Part shown: positions 1 through 7,023 of the stretch, piece after piece
Layout of the letters: every line of letters begins with the position of its first letter
How positions within the stretch are numbered: position 1 is the first letter of the stretch
From: Candidatus Saccharibacteria bacterium UBA3749
Lineage (GTDB): Bacteria; Patescibacteriota; Saccharimonadia; Saccharimonadales; Saccharimonadaceae
Assembly: GCA_002371235.1 (NCBI GenBank)
Contig: DFGN01000027.1
Coordinates: 892 to 30,649, forward strand
Reading direction: 5' to 3'
DNA: 29,758 nt
Translations under genes and position numbers: made by a program
The notes under the pieces: generated by a model
What the model was told of the DNA's origin: nothing
The model's database searches: none
The model's input: the letters and a program-made list of their open reading frames with translations, nothing else

Positions 1-50
1 GACCTTCTGGACCACAATCAGACGCTCTAACCATCTGAGCTAATCCCACC
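1..50 (-). tRNA. tRNA-His (GTG), 3' part cut by window edge
   Basis: Reading the minus strand from 50, the first G sits one base before a seven-base acceptor strand GTGGGAT, followed by TA and the D-arm GCTC...GAGC. The anticodon loop is TTGTGGT, giving anticodon GTG. An extra G at -1 is the known identity element of tRNA-His and agrees with the anticodon. The T-arm and 3' acceptor strand lie outside the window. One mismatch (A-C) closes the anticodon stem next to the loop. Confidence 0.85.
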
Positions 51-75
51 ATTCCCACCATTATACCATATCGCC

Positions 76-660
76 CTATTTTGGCAACAACAGAAACGCT
101 ACCGTTCCCGCACCCGCACCTAGAATAATAGTAATTATAATAGTCACTACTAAGCTAACCTTGCTATCTTTCTTTGGTTTCGTAATAATTGTAACTGGTC
201 CCTTATCTTCTTCTTTAACCCTAATTGGTTCCTTCTGATAGACATTTCCCGACAAAGGTCGTTTCGCCACTTTCTCTTGATTAATAAACGGATTTCGCGG
301 AATTTTAAAAGCTCGCTGTTCGGTCTTAGGACTTATAATTCTGGCTTCGCTATTTCTCGTTACTTTATTATTTTCAACGCTTCGACTATTTAATGGCCTT
401 TTTTCTACCATGCCATTAGAGCCCAAATCACCAAGGTCTTCTATTACACCAAAACGTACACTACTATCCACATAACGGCTTTTAGGGCTGTTTTTAGCCG
501 CTGCTTTTACCTGTGTGTCAGCAGTCCTAGTCCGTACCTCAGTCCGTTTTTCTGCTCCAGCCTTTGGTATAGCCGCATAAACTTCTTTCGAGCTTGCGTA
601 TTCTTTCCTTTTGGCTACAACCTGGTGTGCTGGTACAAAATCTATATATCTTTTATTCAT
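76..660 (-). CDS. Hypothetical basic protein with C-terminal membrane anchor
   Basis: This 194-residue protein is not recognised. Residues 1-165 are hydrophilic, rich in Lys, Arg and Ser, and probably disordered. The last 27 residues are one strongly hydrophobic stretch (SLVVTIIITIILGAGAGTVA...) ending in PK, which looks like a tail anchor that leaves the N-terminal part in the cytoplasm. There is no N-terminal signal. The start codon overlaps the tpiA stop by 4 bases (ATGA), so translation is probably coupled to tpiA and both lie on one mRNA. A role in sugar metabolism cannot be inferred from the neighbour alone. Real gene: likely, from the exact coupling. Function: unknown. Confidence 0.75.
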   Translation of the reverse strand: MNKRYIDFVPAHQVVAKRKEYASSKEVYAAIPKAGAEKRTEVRTRTADTQVKAAAKNSPKSRYVDSSVRFGVIEDLGDLGSNGMVEKRPLNSRSVENNKVTRNSEARIISPKTEQRAFKIPRNPFINQEKVAKRPLSGNVYQKEPIRVKEEDKGPVTIITKPKKDSKVSLVVTIIITIILGAGAGTVAFLLLPK

Positions 661-1427
661 GACCTCACTCTCTTAGCGGTATCTATTATATCAACAAACT
701 CATTCAAAATCAAACTCGCCCCACCAATCAATAAGCCATTAACACCAGGCACTGTTAAATACCCTCCCGCATTAGAAGAATTCACACTACCACCAAATAA
801 CACTGGTACTTTGTCGGCCAATTTTACTCCGTACATATCAGCTAAGCATTTTCTAATCAGTTTTACCGCGTCCGCAATCTCATCAGGCGTCGCAATTTTC
901 GCTGCCTTCGTAGATGAAATAGCCCATACCGGTTCATAAGCAATAATTACCTTATCTATCTCATCATCGGATACTTCACGTAGTCCACCTGCCAGCTGAT
1001 CCTTAATCACATCTGACGTTTCACCAAATGCTCGTTCCGATTCCGTCTCACCAATGCATAGAATCGGCGTCACTTTATTTCGAATTGCAGCATCCACTTT
1101 CTTTGCTATCATTTTATCATCTTCTCCAAGTATATATCTTCTCTCCGAGTGACCTACAATCGCATAATCTACAATTCCTCTAAGCTGTGAGAAAGACACC
1201 TCGCCAGTATAAGCACCATAATCCTGATAAAAGCCATTCTGTGCCGCCAGTTTCATCTTATGACGATCTATCTGCAAAGATAATGGCTGCAAAGCCAACA
1301 AAGACGGCGCCACCACCACATCAATATCCCGATAAATCGGTAGACTTTTTAATAATTTATGAAGATAAATCGAAGCCTCGCCTACCGTAAAGTTTAGCTT
1401 CCAGTTGCCCACAATATAAGTTTTCAT
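657..1427 (-). CDS. tpiA: Triosephosphate isomerase
   Basis: Interconverts dihydroxyacetone phosphate and glyceraldehyde 3-phosphate in cytoplasmic glycolysis. The 256 residues match the family length. Visible catalytic parts are N8 and K10 in GNWKLN, H93 in VGHSERR, E165 in AYEPVWAI, and the phosphate-binding FGGSV and LIGGASL near the C-terminus. The flexible loop 6 differs from the usual PVWAIGTGK: it reads PVWAISSTKAA, which may alter lid closure but keeps the lysine. An extended -10 (TGATATAAT) lies 6 bases before the ATG, so the mRNA is probably leaderless. The gene is divergent from the HAD gene and shares a palindromic promoter with it. The downstream membrane-anchored protein overlaps by 4 bases. 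Confidence 0.97.
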   Translation of the reverse strand: MKTYIVGNWKLNFTVGEASIYLHKLLKSLPIYRDIDVVVAPSLLALQPLSLQIDRHKMKLAAQNGFYQDYGAYTGEVSFSQLRGIVDYAIVGHSERRYILGEDDKMIAKKVDAAIRNKVTPILCIGETESERAFGETSDVIKDQLAGGLREVSDDEIDKVIIAYEPVWAISSTKAAKIATPDEIADAVKLIRKCLADMYGVKLADKVPVLFGGSVNSSNAGGYLTVPGVNGLLIGGASLILNEFVDIIDTAKRVRS

Positions 1428-1432
1428 AACCT

Positions 1433-1452
1433 AATTATATCATGGTATAATT
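1433..1452. promoter_or_regulatory. Divergent, nearly palindromic double -10 promoter
   Basis: The 20 bases AATTATATCATGGTATAATT are palindromic at 18 of 20 positions and contain one -10 box on each strand: TATAAT at 1446-1451 (plus, with TGG before it) and at 1434-1439 (minus, with TGA before it). The minus box is 6 bases from the tpiA ATG and the plus box 9 bases from the HAD ATG. A plus-strand -35-like TTCATA at 1423-1428 has a 17-base spacer. The boxes are too close for two polymerases to bind together. Confidence 0.75.
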
Positions 1453-1460
1453 AAGTTATT

Positions 1461-2219
1461 ATGAAAAAAGTATTAGCATTTGACATTGATCAGACCCTCA
1501 ATGTCGCCAAAACACCCATCACCGACGACATTGCATCATTATTGTTGCAATGCTTAAATCATTTTGAAGTCTGTCCTATTTCTGGTCAAAAATTCGACCA
1601 ATTCCTCATACAAATTGTTGACCGTCTACCGCATCCCACTGATGAACAACTCAGCCATTTGCACCTCTTTGTCGCTCAAGGTACTCAATATTACCATTAC
1701 GAGCAAGGCGAATGGAAGCGAAAGTACAATTACCCATTGACCAACGAACAAGTCAAGAAAATTACCGAAACTATCGAGACCGCCGCTCGCGAACTTGGCT
1801 ATTGGGAAGAAGACAAACTTCAACCCGGCGACGAAATAATCGAAAACCGCCTTTCTCAAGTTACTTTTTCCGCTCTCGGCCAAAAAGCCGGTACCGAGGC
1901 CAAATATGCCTGGGATCCAGACTGCAAAAAGCGTGAAAAAATTGTCGCCCGCTGCAAAGAGCTCGCTCCCGAATTCGATTACGAAATTGGCGGCACCACA
2001 TCAATTAATGCTATCACCCCAGGTATGAATAAAGTCTTTGGCATGACGCATCTTTTAGAAGAGCTTCATGTCGAGAAGACAGATATCCTATATTTTGGTG
2101 ATATGACTCAACCTGGCGGCAATGATTACCCGGTCGTTCAAATGGGTATAGATACTATTACTGTCCGCAACCACGAGGATACTGCCTACGCCCTTCGCGG
2201 TATTCTTGGCATCATCTAG
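1461..2219 (+). CDS. HAD-IIB protein resembling eukaryotic-type phosphomannomutase
   Basis: This 252-residue protein carries the HAD catalytic motif FDIDQT (D8, D10, T12). The C-terminal block YFGDMTQPGGNDYP (residues 211-224) closely matches the FFGxxTxPGGNDxE motif of the alpha-phosphomannomutase family (human PMM1/PMM2). The middle also fits: IENR...TFSALGQ, the DPDCKKREKI block, and the TSINAITPGMNK segment with K191. Family knowledge suggests mannose 6-phosphate to mannose 1-phosphate conversion for GDP-mannose supply, but a plain sugar phosphatase is also possible. The Gly of DxDGT is Gln here. The start is set by a TATAAT 9 bases upstream. It faces tpiA across a shared promoter. Confidence 0.8.
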   Translation: MKKVLAFDIDQTLNVAKTPITDDIASLLLQCLNHFEVCPISGQKFDQFLIQIVDRLPHPTDEQLSHLHLFVAQGTQYYHYEQGEWKRKYNYPLTNEQVKKITETIETAARELGYWEEDKLQPGDEIIENRLSQVTFSALGQKAGTEAKYAWDPDCKKREKIVARCKELAPEFDYEIGGTTSINAITPGMNKVFGMTHLLEELHVEKTDILYFGDMTQPGGNDYPVVQMGIDTITVRNHEDTAYALRGILGII

Positions 2220-2292
2220 CATACAAGCCTAAAAACCCTCATAAAACCAGCTCCATCTGGTCAGATCATCATTCCAGAACCAACTCCTGATA

Positions 2293-2301
2293 TGGTATAA
2301 T
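2293..2301 (+). promoter_or_regulatory. Extended -10 promoter of the aldolase fusion gene
   Basis: TGGTATAAT ends 6 bases before the ATG at 2308, predicting a leaderless mRNA. No convincing -35 box is visible at 17 bases, which fits an extended -10 type. Confidence 0.65.
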
Positions 2302-2307
2302 ATAACC

Positions 2308-4200
2308 ATGAGAATTTTAATTGTAGGCAATATCTTAAAAGATGTTTATTTAAATCTAGATCCCCGCACTGAAGACTTCGAATCCGACCGCAATGGAACA
2401 AAATGGCTAAATCTCAGCTTCGACACTAGTGAGCATCATTTTTACAACCGTAGCTCAAACTTCGGTGGCGCCGCCGTTTCGCTCGAGGTTCTTAGCCATC
2501 TCGGACTCTCTGCTACCATCAATAACTCAAATCTCCATTTTACTAACAATGAATTAACTGCAAATGGCCCCGCCGAGACATATCGTTACATCGTTCTAGC
2601 AGATAGCAAACCTTGTTATTTTGTCCCCACCAATCCCAAAACTACCATTTTTAACGCTCCGAAAGAAACCTACGATTATATCTTTATCGATCGTTCCGCT
2701 AAGCTAGACCGCACCAATGTTAACCGTATTATTGACTATCTAGAAAGCTTCCCAAATGTCAAACTTATCCTTTATCTAAAAAACTTAGATGATACAGACC
2801 TAAATGACCTTATACCATTCTCCAAACTTGTCTTCCTCGAACAATCAGATGACAAGAATTCGTCCGCCACAACACAAATCATTCCACCCGAAATGCAAGA
2901 AACCGGTAGACTGATTACTATTTCCGAGCATCGTCTTTCTTGTCGTGACATTTCCGAACCTATTTCAACCGATCGTATTGATATTCTCACGCATCTTTCA
3001 GCTTATCTAACCGCCTCAGCCACTATTCTTGGCTGTTTCCTACTCGGTTACTCTATCGAAGAAAGTCTAAAACTCGCCCGTCTAAATGTCGAAAATTCCA
3101 AGTTGAACAGCTCTTTGACTCTAAACGAACTCCAATCACTAGCTTCCGAATCCACTACCGATGATCTTACCCTGATTGCCAGAAGTCTCGTTCTTTACCC
3201 CAAAGGGATTCTTGCCGCCGATGAATCAGGCGGTAGTATTCATAAAAAATTCGACCAACTTCAAATTCCTGACACCTACGAAAATCGTCGTGATTACCGC
3301 AACATTTTCTTCACTACTCCTAGCCTAGAATCATACGTCAACGGTGTTATACTATTCGATGAAACCGCCCATCAATTCTCCGACAACGGCCAAAATTTCG
3401 TGAATTATCTCACTGCCAAACGTATTATCCCTGGCATTAAAGTCGACCAAGGGCTCGAAAAATTTAAAGACTCCATCCCGACCAATATCATCCCAAATAA
3501 TGATTACAATCCAGAGGAAACTTGGACTAAAGGCCTAGACGGACTATCAGGACGACTTCACGCCTATTATCAGATGGGGCTTCGCTTTGCCAAATGGCGC
3601 GCAGCCTTCGAAATCCGACTTGACGACCGCAATCATATCCTCACCCCTACCGAAACTGCCATCATCACCAACTGTAATATCTTGGCCGAGTACGCCAAAA
3701 AATGCCAAGACTCTGGCATAGTTCCAATCGTCGAGCCCGAAGTAGTATACGACGGTTATTATAACCAAGACCAATCTGCGCTTGTAACCAGCAACATTCT
3801 CGACCAACTTTTTGAATCCCTTCAGGCATCTCAAGTCAATTTAAAGGCCTGCATCCTTAAAGTTAACATGGTTCTTGCCGGCAAACAATTTGACACAGCA
3901 TCCACACCAGAAGAAATTGGTCAAACCACCGCTAATGTCCTCAAATCCCATGTTCCTGGCGATTTGGCTGGCATCGTCTTTCTGTCCGGTGGACAAACCC
4001 CAGAACAAGCTACCGACAACCTCGCAGCCATTATCAAACACGGCCCATTCCCATGGCCAGTTACCTTTTCATTTGCTCGCGCCCTTCAAGATCCAGCCCT
4101 TTTTGCTTGGCAAGGAGATAACCGTAACATCGAAAAAGCCCATCAAGCTTTCCTTGATAGGCTCATCGCAAACACCGTAGCGTTATCAACTAACGAATAG
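2308..4200 (+). CDS. Fusion: degenerate PfkB-type kinase domain plus class I fructose-bisphosphate aldolase
   Basis: The 630 residues hold two domains. Residues 1 to about 280 look like a ribokinase/PfkB fold: MRILIVGNILKD at the start and NFGGAAVSLEVLSHLG at 51-66, the usual substrate-side motif. At the expected GAGD anion-hole and catalytic-Asp site (about 226-233) the sequence is ILTHLSAY, so kinase activity is unlikely. Residues about 285-630 are a class I aldolase: GILAADES (300-307), FAKWRAAF (K430), PIVEPEVVYDG, ILKVNMV with the Schiff-base lysine K518, and VFLSGGQ. It should cleave fructose 1,6-bisphosphate in the cytoplasm. The N-terminal part may be a sugar-phosphate sensor or dimerisation domain (inference). 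Ordinary class I aldolases are about 300-360 residues. Confidence 0.9.
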   Translation: MRILIVGNILKDVYLNLDPRTEDFESDRNGTKWLNLSFDTSEHHFYNRSSNFGGAAVSLEVLSHLGLSATINNSNLHFTNNELTANGPAETYRYIVLADSKPCYFVPTNPKTTIFNAPKETYDYIFIDRSAKLDRTNVNRIIDYLESFPNVKLILYLKNLDDTDLNDLIPFSKLVFLEQSDDKNSSATTQIIPPEMQETGRLITISEHRLSCRDISEPISTDRIDILTHLSAYLTASATILGCFLLGYSIEESLKLARLNVENSKLNSSLTLNELQSLASESTTDDLTLIARSLVLYPKGILAADESGGSIHKKFDQLQIPDTYENRRDYRNIFFTTPSLESYVNGVILFDETAHQFSDNGQNFVNYLTAKRIIPGIKVDQGLEKFKDSIPTNIIPNNDYNPEETWTKGLDGLSGRLHAYYQMGLRFAKWRAAFEIRLDDRNHILTPTETAIITNCNILAEYAKKCQDSGIVPIVEPEVVYDGYYNQDQSALVTSNILDQLFESLQASQVNLKACILKVNMVLAGKQFDTASTPEEIGQTTANVLKSHVPGDLAGIVFLSGGQTPEQATDNLAAIIKHGPFPWPVTFSFARALQDPALFAWQGDNRNIEKAHQAFLDRLIANTVALSTNE

Positions 4201-4220
4201 CAAACAACGCAACATTATTA

Positions 4221-4904
4221 TTAGTTCTGTTCTGATGACTCAGCGGTTGTTTCTTCTGGCTTCGCACCGTTGTCAGCTGGAACATCTGCTGCTGCCACTT
4301 CAGGCTCCTCGGCTTCAGCTTCACGCTTTTCTGCTTCAGCAGCTGGATCATATAGTGACGCCACCACCTGTTCAGGATCGAGACTTTTATCAGCTAGTTC
4401 TACACCATCAGGCAATTTAATATCCGAAATAGTCAATTTATCGTCAATTTCTTTCAAAGAAGATGCATCAAGTTCAAGTCTACTTGGCAGGTCAGCTGGC
4501 TTTGCTTTCACATCGAGTTCTTCAATCGATTGCGTCATTGCAAAATGATAAATCTTCGAAGCATCAGATTCATCAAATCCAATAATCACTACAGGAGTAG
4601 TTGCTTCTACTGCAGCCTTTGCCGAAATTGCTTGGAATTCAATATTGATAATTTTCCTAGATACAGGATCAATATGTACATCCTTTACGATTGCTAATTT
4701 CTTCTTGCCGTCAATATCAAGATCGACTGGAGAGTGATAACCGGCCTTCTCAAGTACTTTCTCCGTTGCTACATATTCAGATGTAGCTAAGACAGATTCT
4801 TTCCCACCATAAATCACCGAAGGAATCAAGCCATCTGCCCGCAGCTCTTTAGTCTTCTTCCCTGTGATTTTGCGCTCATTCAACTTTAGCTCATATTCAG
4901 CCAT
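4221..4904 (-). CDS. rplY: 50S ribosomal protein bL25, long CTC/TL5 form
   Basis: This 227-residue protein binds 5S rRNA in the large subunit. The N-terminal 90 residues fit L25 (ELKLNERKITGKKTKELRADGLIPSVIYGG and the VDIDPVSRKIINIEF-type block), followed by the TL5/CTC beta domain to about residue 185. The last 40 residues are a very acidic, low-complexity Glu/Ala tail. It follows grpE on the same strand with a 30-base gap but has its own promoter: TGATATAGT at 4929-4937, where TGA is also the grpE stop codon. A Shine-Dalgarno AGAAAGGAAA precedes the ATG, so this gene is of the leadered class. It converges on the aldolase gene with a 20-base gap. Confidence 0.93.
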   Translation of the reverse strand: MAEYELKLNERKITGKKTKELRADGLIPSVIYGGKESVLATSEYVATEKVLEKAGYHSPVDLDIDGKKKLAIVKDVHIDPVSRKIINIEFQAISAKAAVEATTPVVIIGFDESDASKIYHFAMTQSIEELDVKAKPADLPSRLELDASSLKEIDDKLTISDIKLPDGVELADKSLDPEQVVASLYDPAAEAEKREAEAEEPEVAAADVPADNGAKPEETTAESSEQN

Positions 4905-4928
4905 ATTATTTCCTTTCTAATTCTTATT

Positions 4929-4937
4929 ACTATATCA
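4929..4937 (-). promoter_or_regulatory. rplY promoter overlapping the grpE stop codon
   Basis: On the minus strand TGATATAGT combines the grpE stop TGA (4935-4937) with a near-consensus -10 box. It is 24 bases from the rplY ATG, leaving room for the visible Shine-Dalgarno sequence. Confidence 0.5.
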
Positions 4938-5366
4938 TATTTTCTTAACTTTTACCATAGCAGGCCTTAATACTACTGATTCATAATAGTATCCCGGCCT
5001 CAGTGTTTCACTCACCACTTCTTTATCGCCATCGCCCTCCACTGTTACCGCATCGTGCAGATCTGGATTAAATTCTACTCCTTCATCTGACAATATTCTA
5101 GCCAGTCCGAGCTCTTTCAGTGTTTTTCCAAGGGAACCAGCTAACGGCTTTAGCTCATCATAACTAGCAACCGCCCTATCTATATCGTCAAGTAGGGGCA
5201 GCACCTTCATTACTGTAGCTAGTTTTGTCGTCTGCATCGCATTAGACTTCTGAATATCCACCTGCTTACGATAATTCTCAAAATCCGCCCGAGTTCTTTG
5301 TAAATCATTGGTTAATTCAGCGATTTTATCTATATAGTCTTCGTTTTTCTTTGATTCTTTTTTCAT
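4935..5366 (-). CDS. grpE: Nucleotide exchange factor GrpE
   Basis: GrpE releases ADP from DnaK. The 143 residues are shorter than the usual 170-200 because the N-terminal extension is reduced. The long coiled coil is visible (LTNDLQRTRADFENYRKQVD), then the four-helix part (VLPLLDDIDRAVA) and the C-terminal beta wing (FNPDLHDAV, LRPGYYYESVVLRPAMVKV). The ATG overlaps the hrcA stop by 4 bases, so the pair is one operon and translation is coupled. No dnaK or dnaJ follows; the next gene is rplY with its own promoter, so the chaperone itself must be elsewhere. Heat-shock control through CIRCE and HrcA is expected. Confidence 0.93.
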   Translation of the reverse strand: MKKESKKNEDYIDKIAELTNDLQRTRADFENYRKQVDIQKSNAMQTTKLATVMKVLPLLDDIDRAVASYDELKPLAGSLGKTLKELGLARILSDEGVEFNPDLHDAVTVEGDGDKEVVSETLRPGYYYESVVLRPAMVKVKKI

Positions 5367-6091
5367 AGTAGATCCTCCAACATATTACCGGTATAACGCA
5401 CCAGTGACATTACTTTAGAATAATTCTGACGCGTCGGTCCCAATACGCCAATATAGCTCTTATCCGAAAAAGGCGAACGAAACTTCGATATTATGAGTGA
5501 AACCTCGGAGTTTTTTCCAATCGGATTCTCTCGTCCTATAAAGATGTTTAAAGGTTCACCCGGCGACGTCTCGCGTAGCCATGGCTCCAAATTGTCTAAC
5601 AACTTTGCCACCGCCTGAACCCTCTTTGCATCTAAAAACTCAGGCTGTGTAAATAACTGTGAAATACCCGACAAGTATAGCTGTTCGCCAATTGTAGCTA
5701 GTCCCAAATTACCCGTTAGTTCCACCAAGGAGTCAACCGCTCGCCGAATCGCCACATCGGCTTGCGACTGTGAAGAAACCCTTACATCAATCGCATGTGT
5801 ACCTCTTTCATAAGAACTTTTCTTTTGTTCATCCGTCTCCGGATAATGTTTTTCATTTTCGAGACAATTCACGTAGAACCTGTATCCAGCATCCGTCGGC
5901 ACACGTCCAGCCGAAGTATGTGGTTGCGCAATGAGGCCAAGTGATTCAAGTCTCGCCATCTCTGCCCTCACTGTCGCCGGTGATACGCCAAAAAGTTTCG
6001 CCATCGTCACGCTACCCACTGGTGAAGCTGTCTCGGCGTATTCTTCGACTATTTGGCAGAGAATTTCCTTTTGTCTTGACGTCAATTCCAT
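5363..6091 (-). CDS. hrcA: Heat-inducible transcription repressor HrcA, short form
   Basis: HrcA binds CIRCE and represses heat-shock operons. The N-terminal winged helix is typical (LTSRQKEILCQIVEEYAETASPVGS, then VSPATVRAEMARLESLGLIAQPHTSAGRVPTDAGYRFYV, to about residue 75). The rest keeps the GAF-like core ending in IGVLGPTRQNYSKVMSLVRYTGNMLEDLL. At 242 residues it is about 100 shorter than common HrcA (about 340), so part of the middle region is missing. It carries its own CIRCE site 19 bases before the start, so it is autoregulated. TATAAT ends 7 bases before the ATG, predicting a leaderless mRNA. grpE follows with a 4-base overlap. Confidence 0.95.
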   Translation of the reverse strand: MELTSRQKEILCQIVEEYAETASPVGSVTMAKLFGVSPATVRAEMARLESLGLIAQPHTSAGRVPTDAGYRFYVNCLENEKHYPETDEQKKSSYERGTHAIDVRVSSQSQADVAIRRAVDSLVELTGNLGLATIGEQLYLSGISQLFTQPEFLDAKRVQAVAKLLDNLEPWLRETSPGEPLNIFIGRENPIGKNSEVSLIISKFRSPFSDKSYIGVLGPTRQNYSKVMSLVRYTGNMLEDLL

Positions 6092-6098
6092 ACCTATT

Positions 6099-6127
6099 AT
6101 TATAGTAAATTAGCACTAAAATGTAAA
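6099..6127 (-). promoter_or_regulatory. hrcA-grpE promoter
   Basis: On the minus strand TTTACA (6122-6127) and TATAAT (6099-6104) are separated by exactly 17 bases. The -10 is 7 bases from the hrcA ATG. The -35 box lies inside the spacer of the CIRCE operator. Confidence 0.8.
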
Positions 6128-6136
6128 GAGTGCTAA
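6110..6136 (-). promoter_or_regulatory. CIRCE operator
   Basis: The inverted repeat TTAGCACTA, nine bases, GAGTGCTAA (read on the plus strand) matches the known CIRCE consensus TTAGCACTC-N9-GAGTGCTAA with one mismatch. It overlaps the -35 box and spacer of the hrcA promoter rather than lying in the 5' UTR. Confidence 0.95.
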
Positions 6137-6205
6137 TTCAAAAAAACACAACAAACTCTTAGCAGCCAAACCACGTAATAATAAGTCAATTCCTATTAAG
6201 GATTC

Positions 6206-6883
6206 TTATGCTTGATCATCTTTAATAATCTTTACAATCTTCTTGCCATCATCAACTGTATTTTTAATTCCTTCCCGCGTTAGGGTTGAAATCACTTCAA
6301 TCGCTCCAGCTATAGTCGTAACCACGCCCATTACGATATACCAACCAATTCCAATAGAATCAGAGCAAACTATAAAAAATGGCCCAATCAATAATTCAAT
6401 TATCGTTAACACCAATAATGTACTCCAATGATAATCTCTATCTTCACGCTTCTTATACGCATTGATTGCACCCAAAACTCCATTCAGTGTCGTAAAGAAT
6501 CCGGCCATCAAGTTTAAAACCTTATCCATTACGCTTTCGTTCGATAATAGGAATACTCCCGCCCCGACAACTGTACCATATATCAAAGCTTCACATGCCT
6601 GCGACAGCAGAAGCTTCACTCCAGCCCTACGTTCATCCTCTCTATCGCTCTCAATCCTATCATAATTTGATTTCATATAACCGAGCTTATATATCGTCCA
6701 CAAAACCAAAATTATTCCCACACTCGTAATTAAAATCGGCAACGATTTTGTATCATTCCCATGCCCATTAATCGCAGCAATAAACATCATCACGCCAGAA
6801 AAAAACATCATAATAGATGAAGCCAACTTATTCTTTAAGAAAACTTTGTATACACCAAATCCTCTTTTCACTAATTTATTCAT
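6206..6883 (-). CDS. Six-helix membrane protein, DUF308/HdeD-like
   Basis: The chosen start gives 225 residues. About six hydrophobic segments are visible (near 20-38, 48-67, 94-113, 120-140, 153-172, 178-200), with short charged loops and a Lys/Asp-rich cytoplasmic tail. Paired helices with Gly-rich turns recall the DUF308 (HdeD) fold, but this is a weak resemblance. A longer reading frame begins upstream with TTG, but a strong promoter (TTTACA-N17-TATAAT) ends 6 bases before the ATG at 6883, so translation should start there on a leaderless mRNA. No operon partners: hrcA lies downstream with its own promoter. Function unknown. Confidence 0.75.
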   Translation of the reverse strand: MNKLVKRGFGVYKVFLKNKLASSIMMFFSGVMMFIAAINGHGNDTKSLPILITSVGIILVLWTIYKLGYMKSNYDRIESDREDERRAGVKLLLSQACEALIYGTVVGAGVFLLSNESVMDKVLNLMAGFFTTLNGVLGAINAYKKREDRDYHWSTLLVLTIIELLIGPFFIVCSDSIGIGWYIVMGVVTTIAGAIEVISTLTREGIKNTVDDGKKIVKIIKDDQA

Positions 6884-6889
6884 AGTCTC

Positions 6890-6918
6890 ATTATATTCCA
6901 TCAAGAAGAACTTGTAAA
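6890..6918 (-). promoter_or_regulatory. Near-consensus promoter of the six-helix membrane protein
   Basis: TTTACA (6913-6918), 17-base spacer, TATAAT (6890-6895) on the minus strand. The gap to the ATG at 6883 is 6 bases, so the transcript start should fall at or next to the start codon. Confidence 0.8.
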
Positions 6919-7008
6919 TTATTATTATTCGAAACAACTCTATTCCACATTGAATCCATTTAACTTCAAAACCTAATGATTCAAAGCCAATCCGCCATAT
7001 CCAACTCG

Positions 7009-7017
7009 TGCTATAAT
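7009..7017 (+). promoter_or_regulatory. Extended -10 promoter of the adenylate-kinase-like gene
   Basis: TGCTATAAT ends 6 bases before the ATG at 7024. It rules out the upstream in-frame ATG at 6976 as the main start, because that codon would lie before the promoter. Confidence 0.7.
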
Positions 7018-7023
7018 AGAAAT

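Noticed and set aside
625..939. 104-codon plus-strand ORF antisense to tpiA
   Set aside because: It mirrors the well-supported tpiA frame, has no promoter or ribosome site, and its product has no recognisable motif.
2308..3150. Active 6-phosphofructokinase (PfkB)
   Set aside because: The GAGD motif with catalytic Asp is missing, so a working kinase cannot be claimed.
4270..4548. Ser/Ala-rich ORF antisense to rplY
   Set aside because: Product of the Glu/Ala-rich rplY tail read backwards; no start signals.
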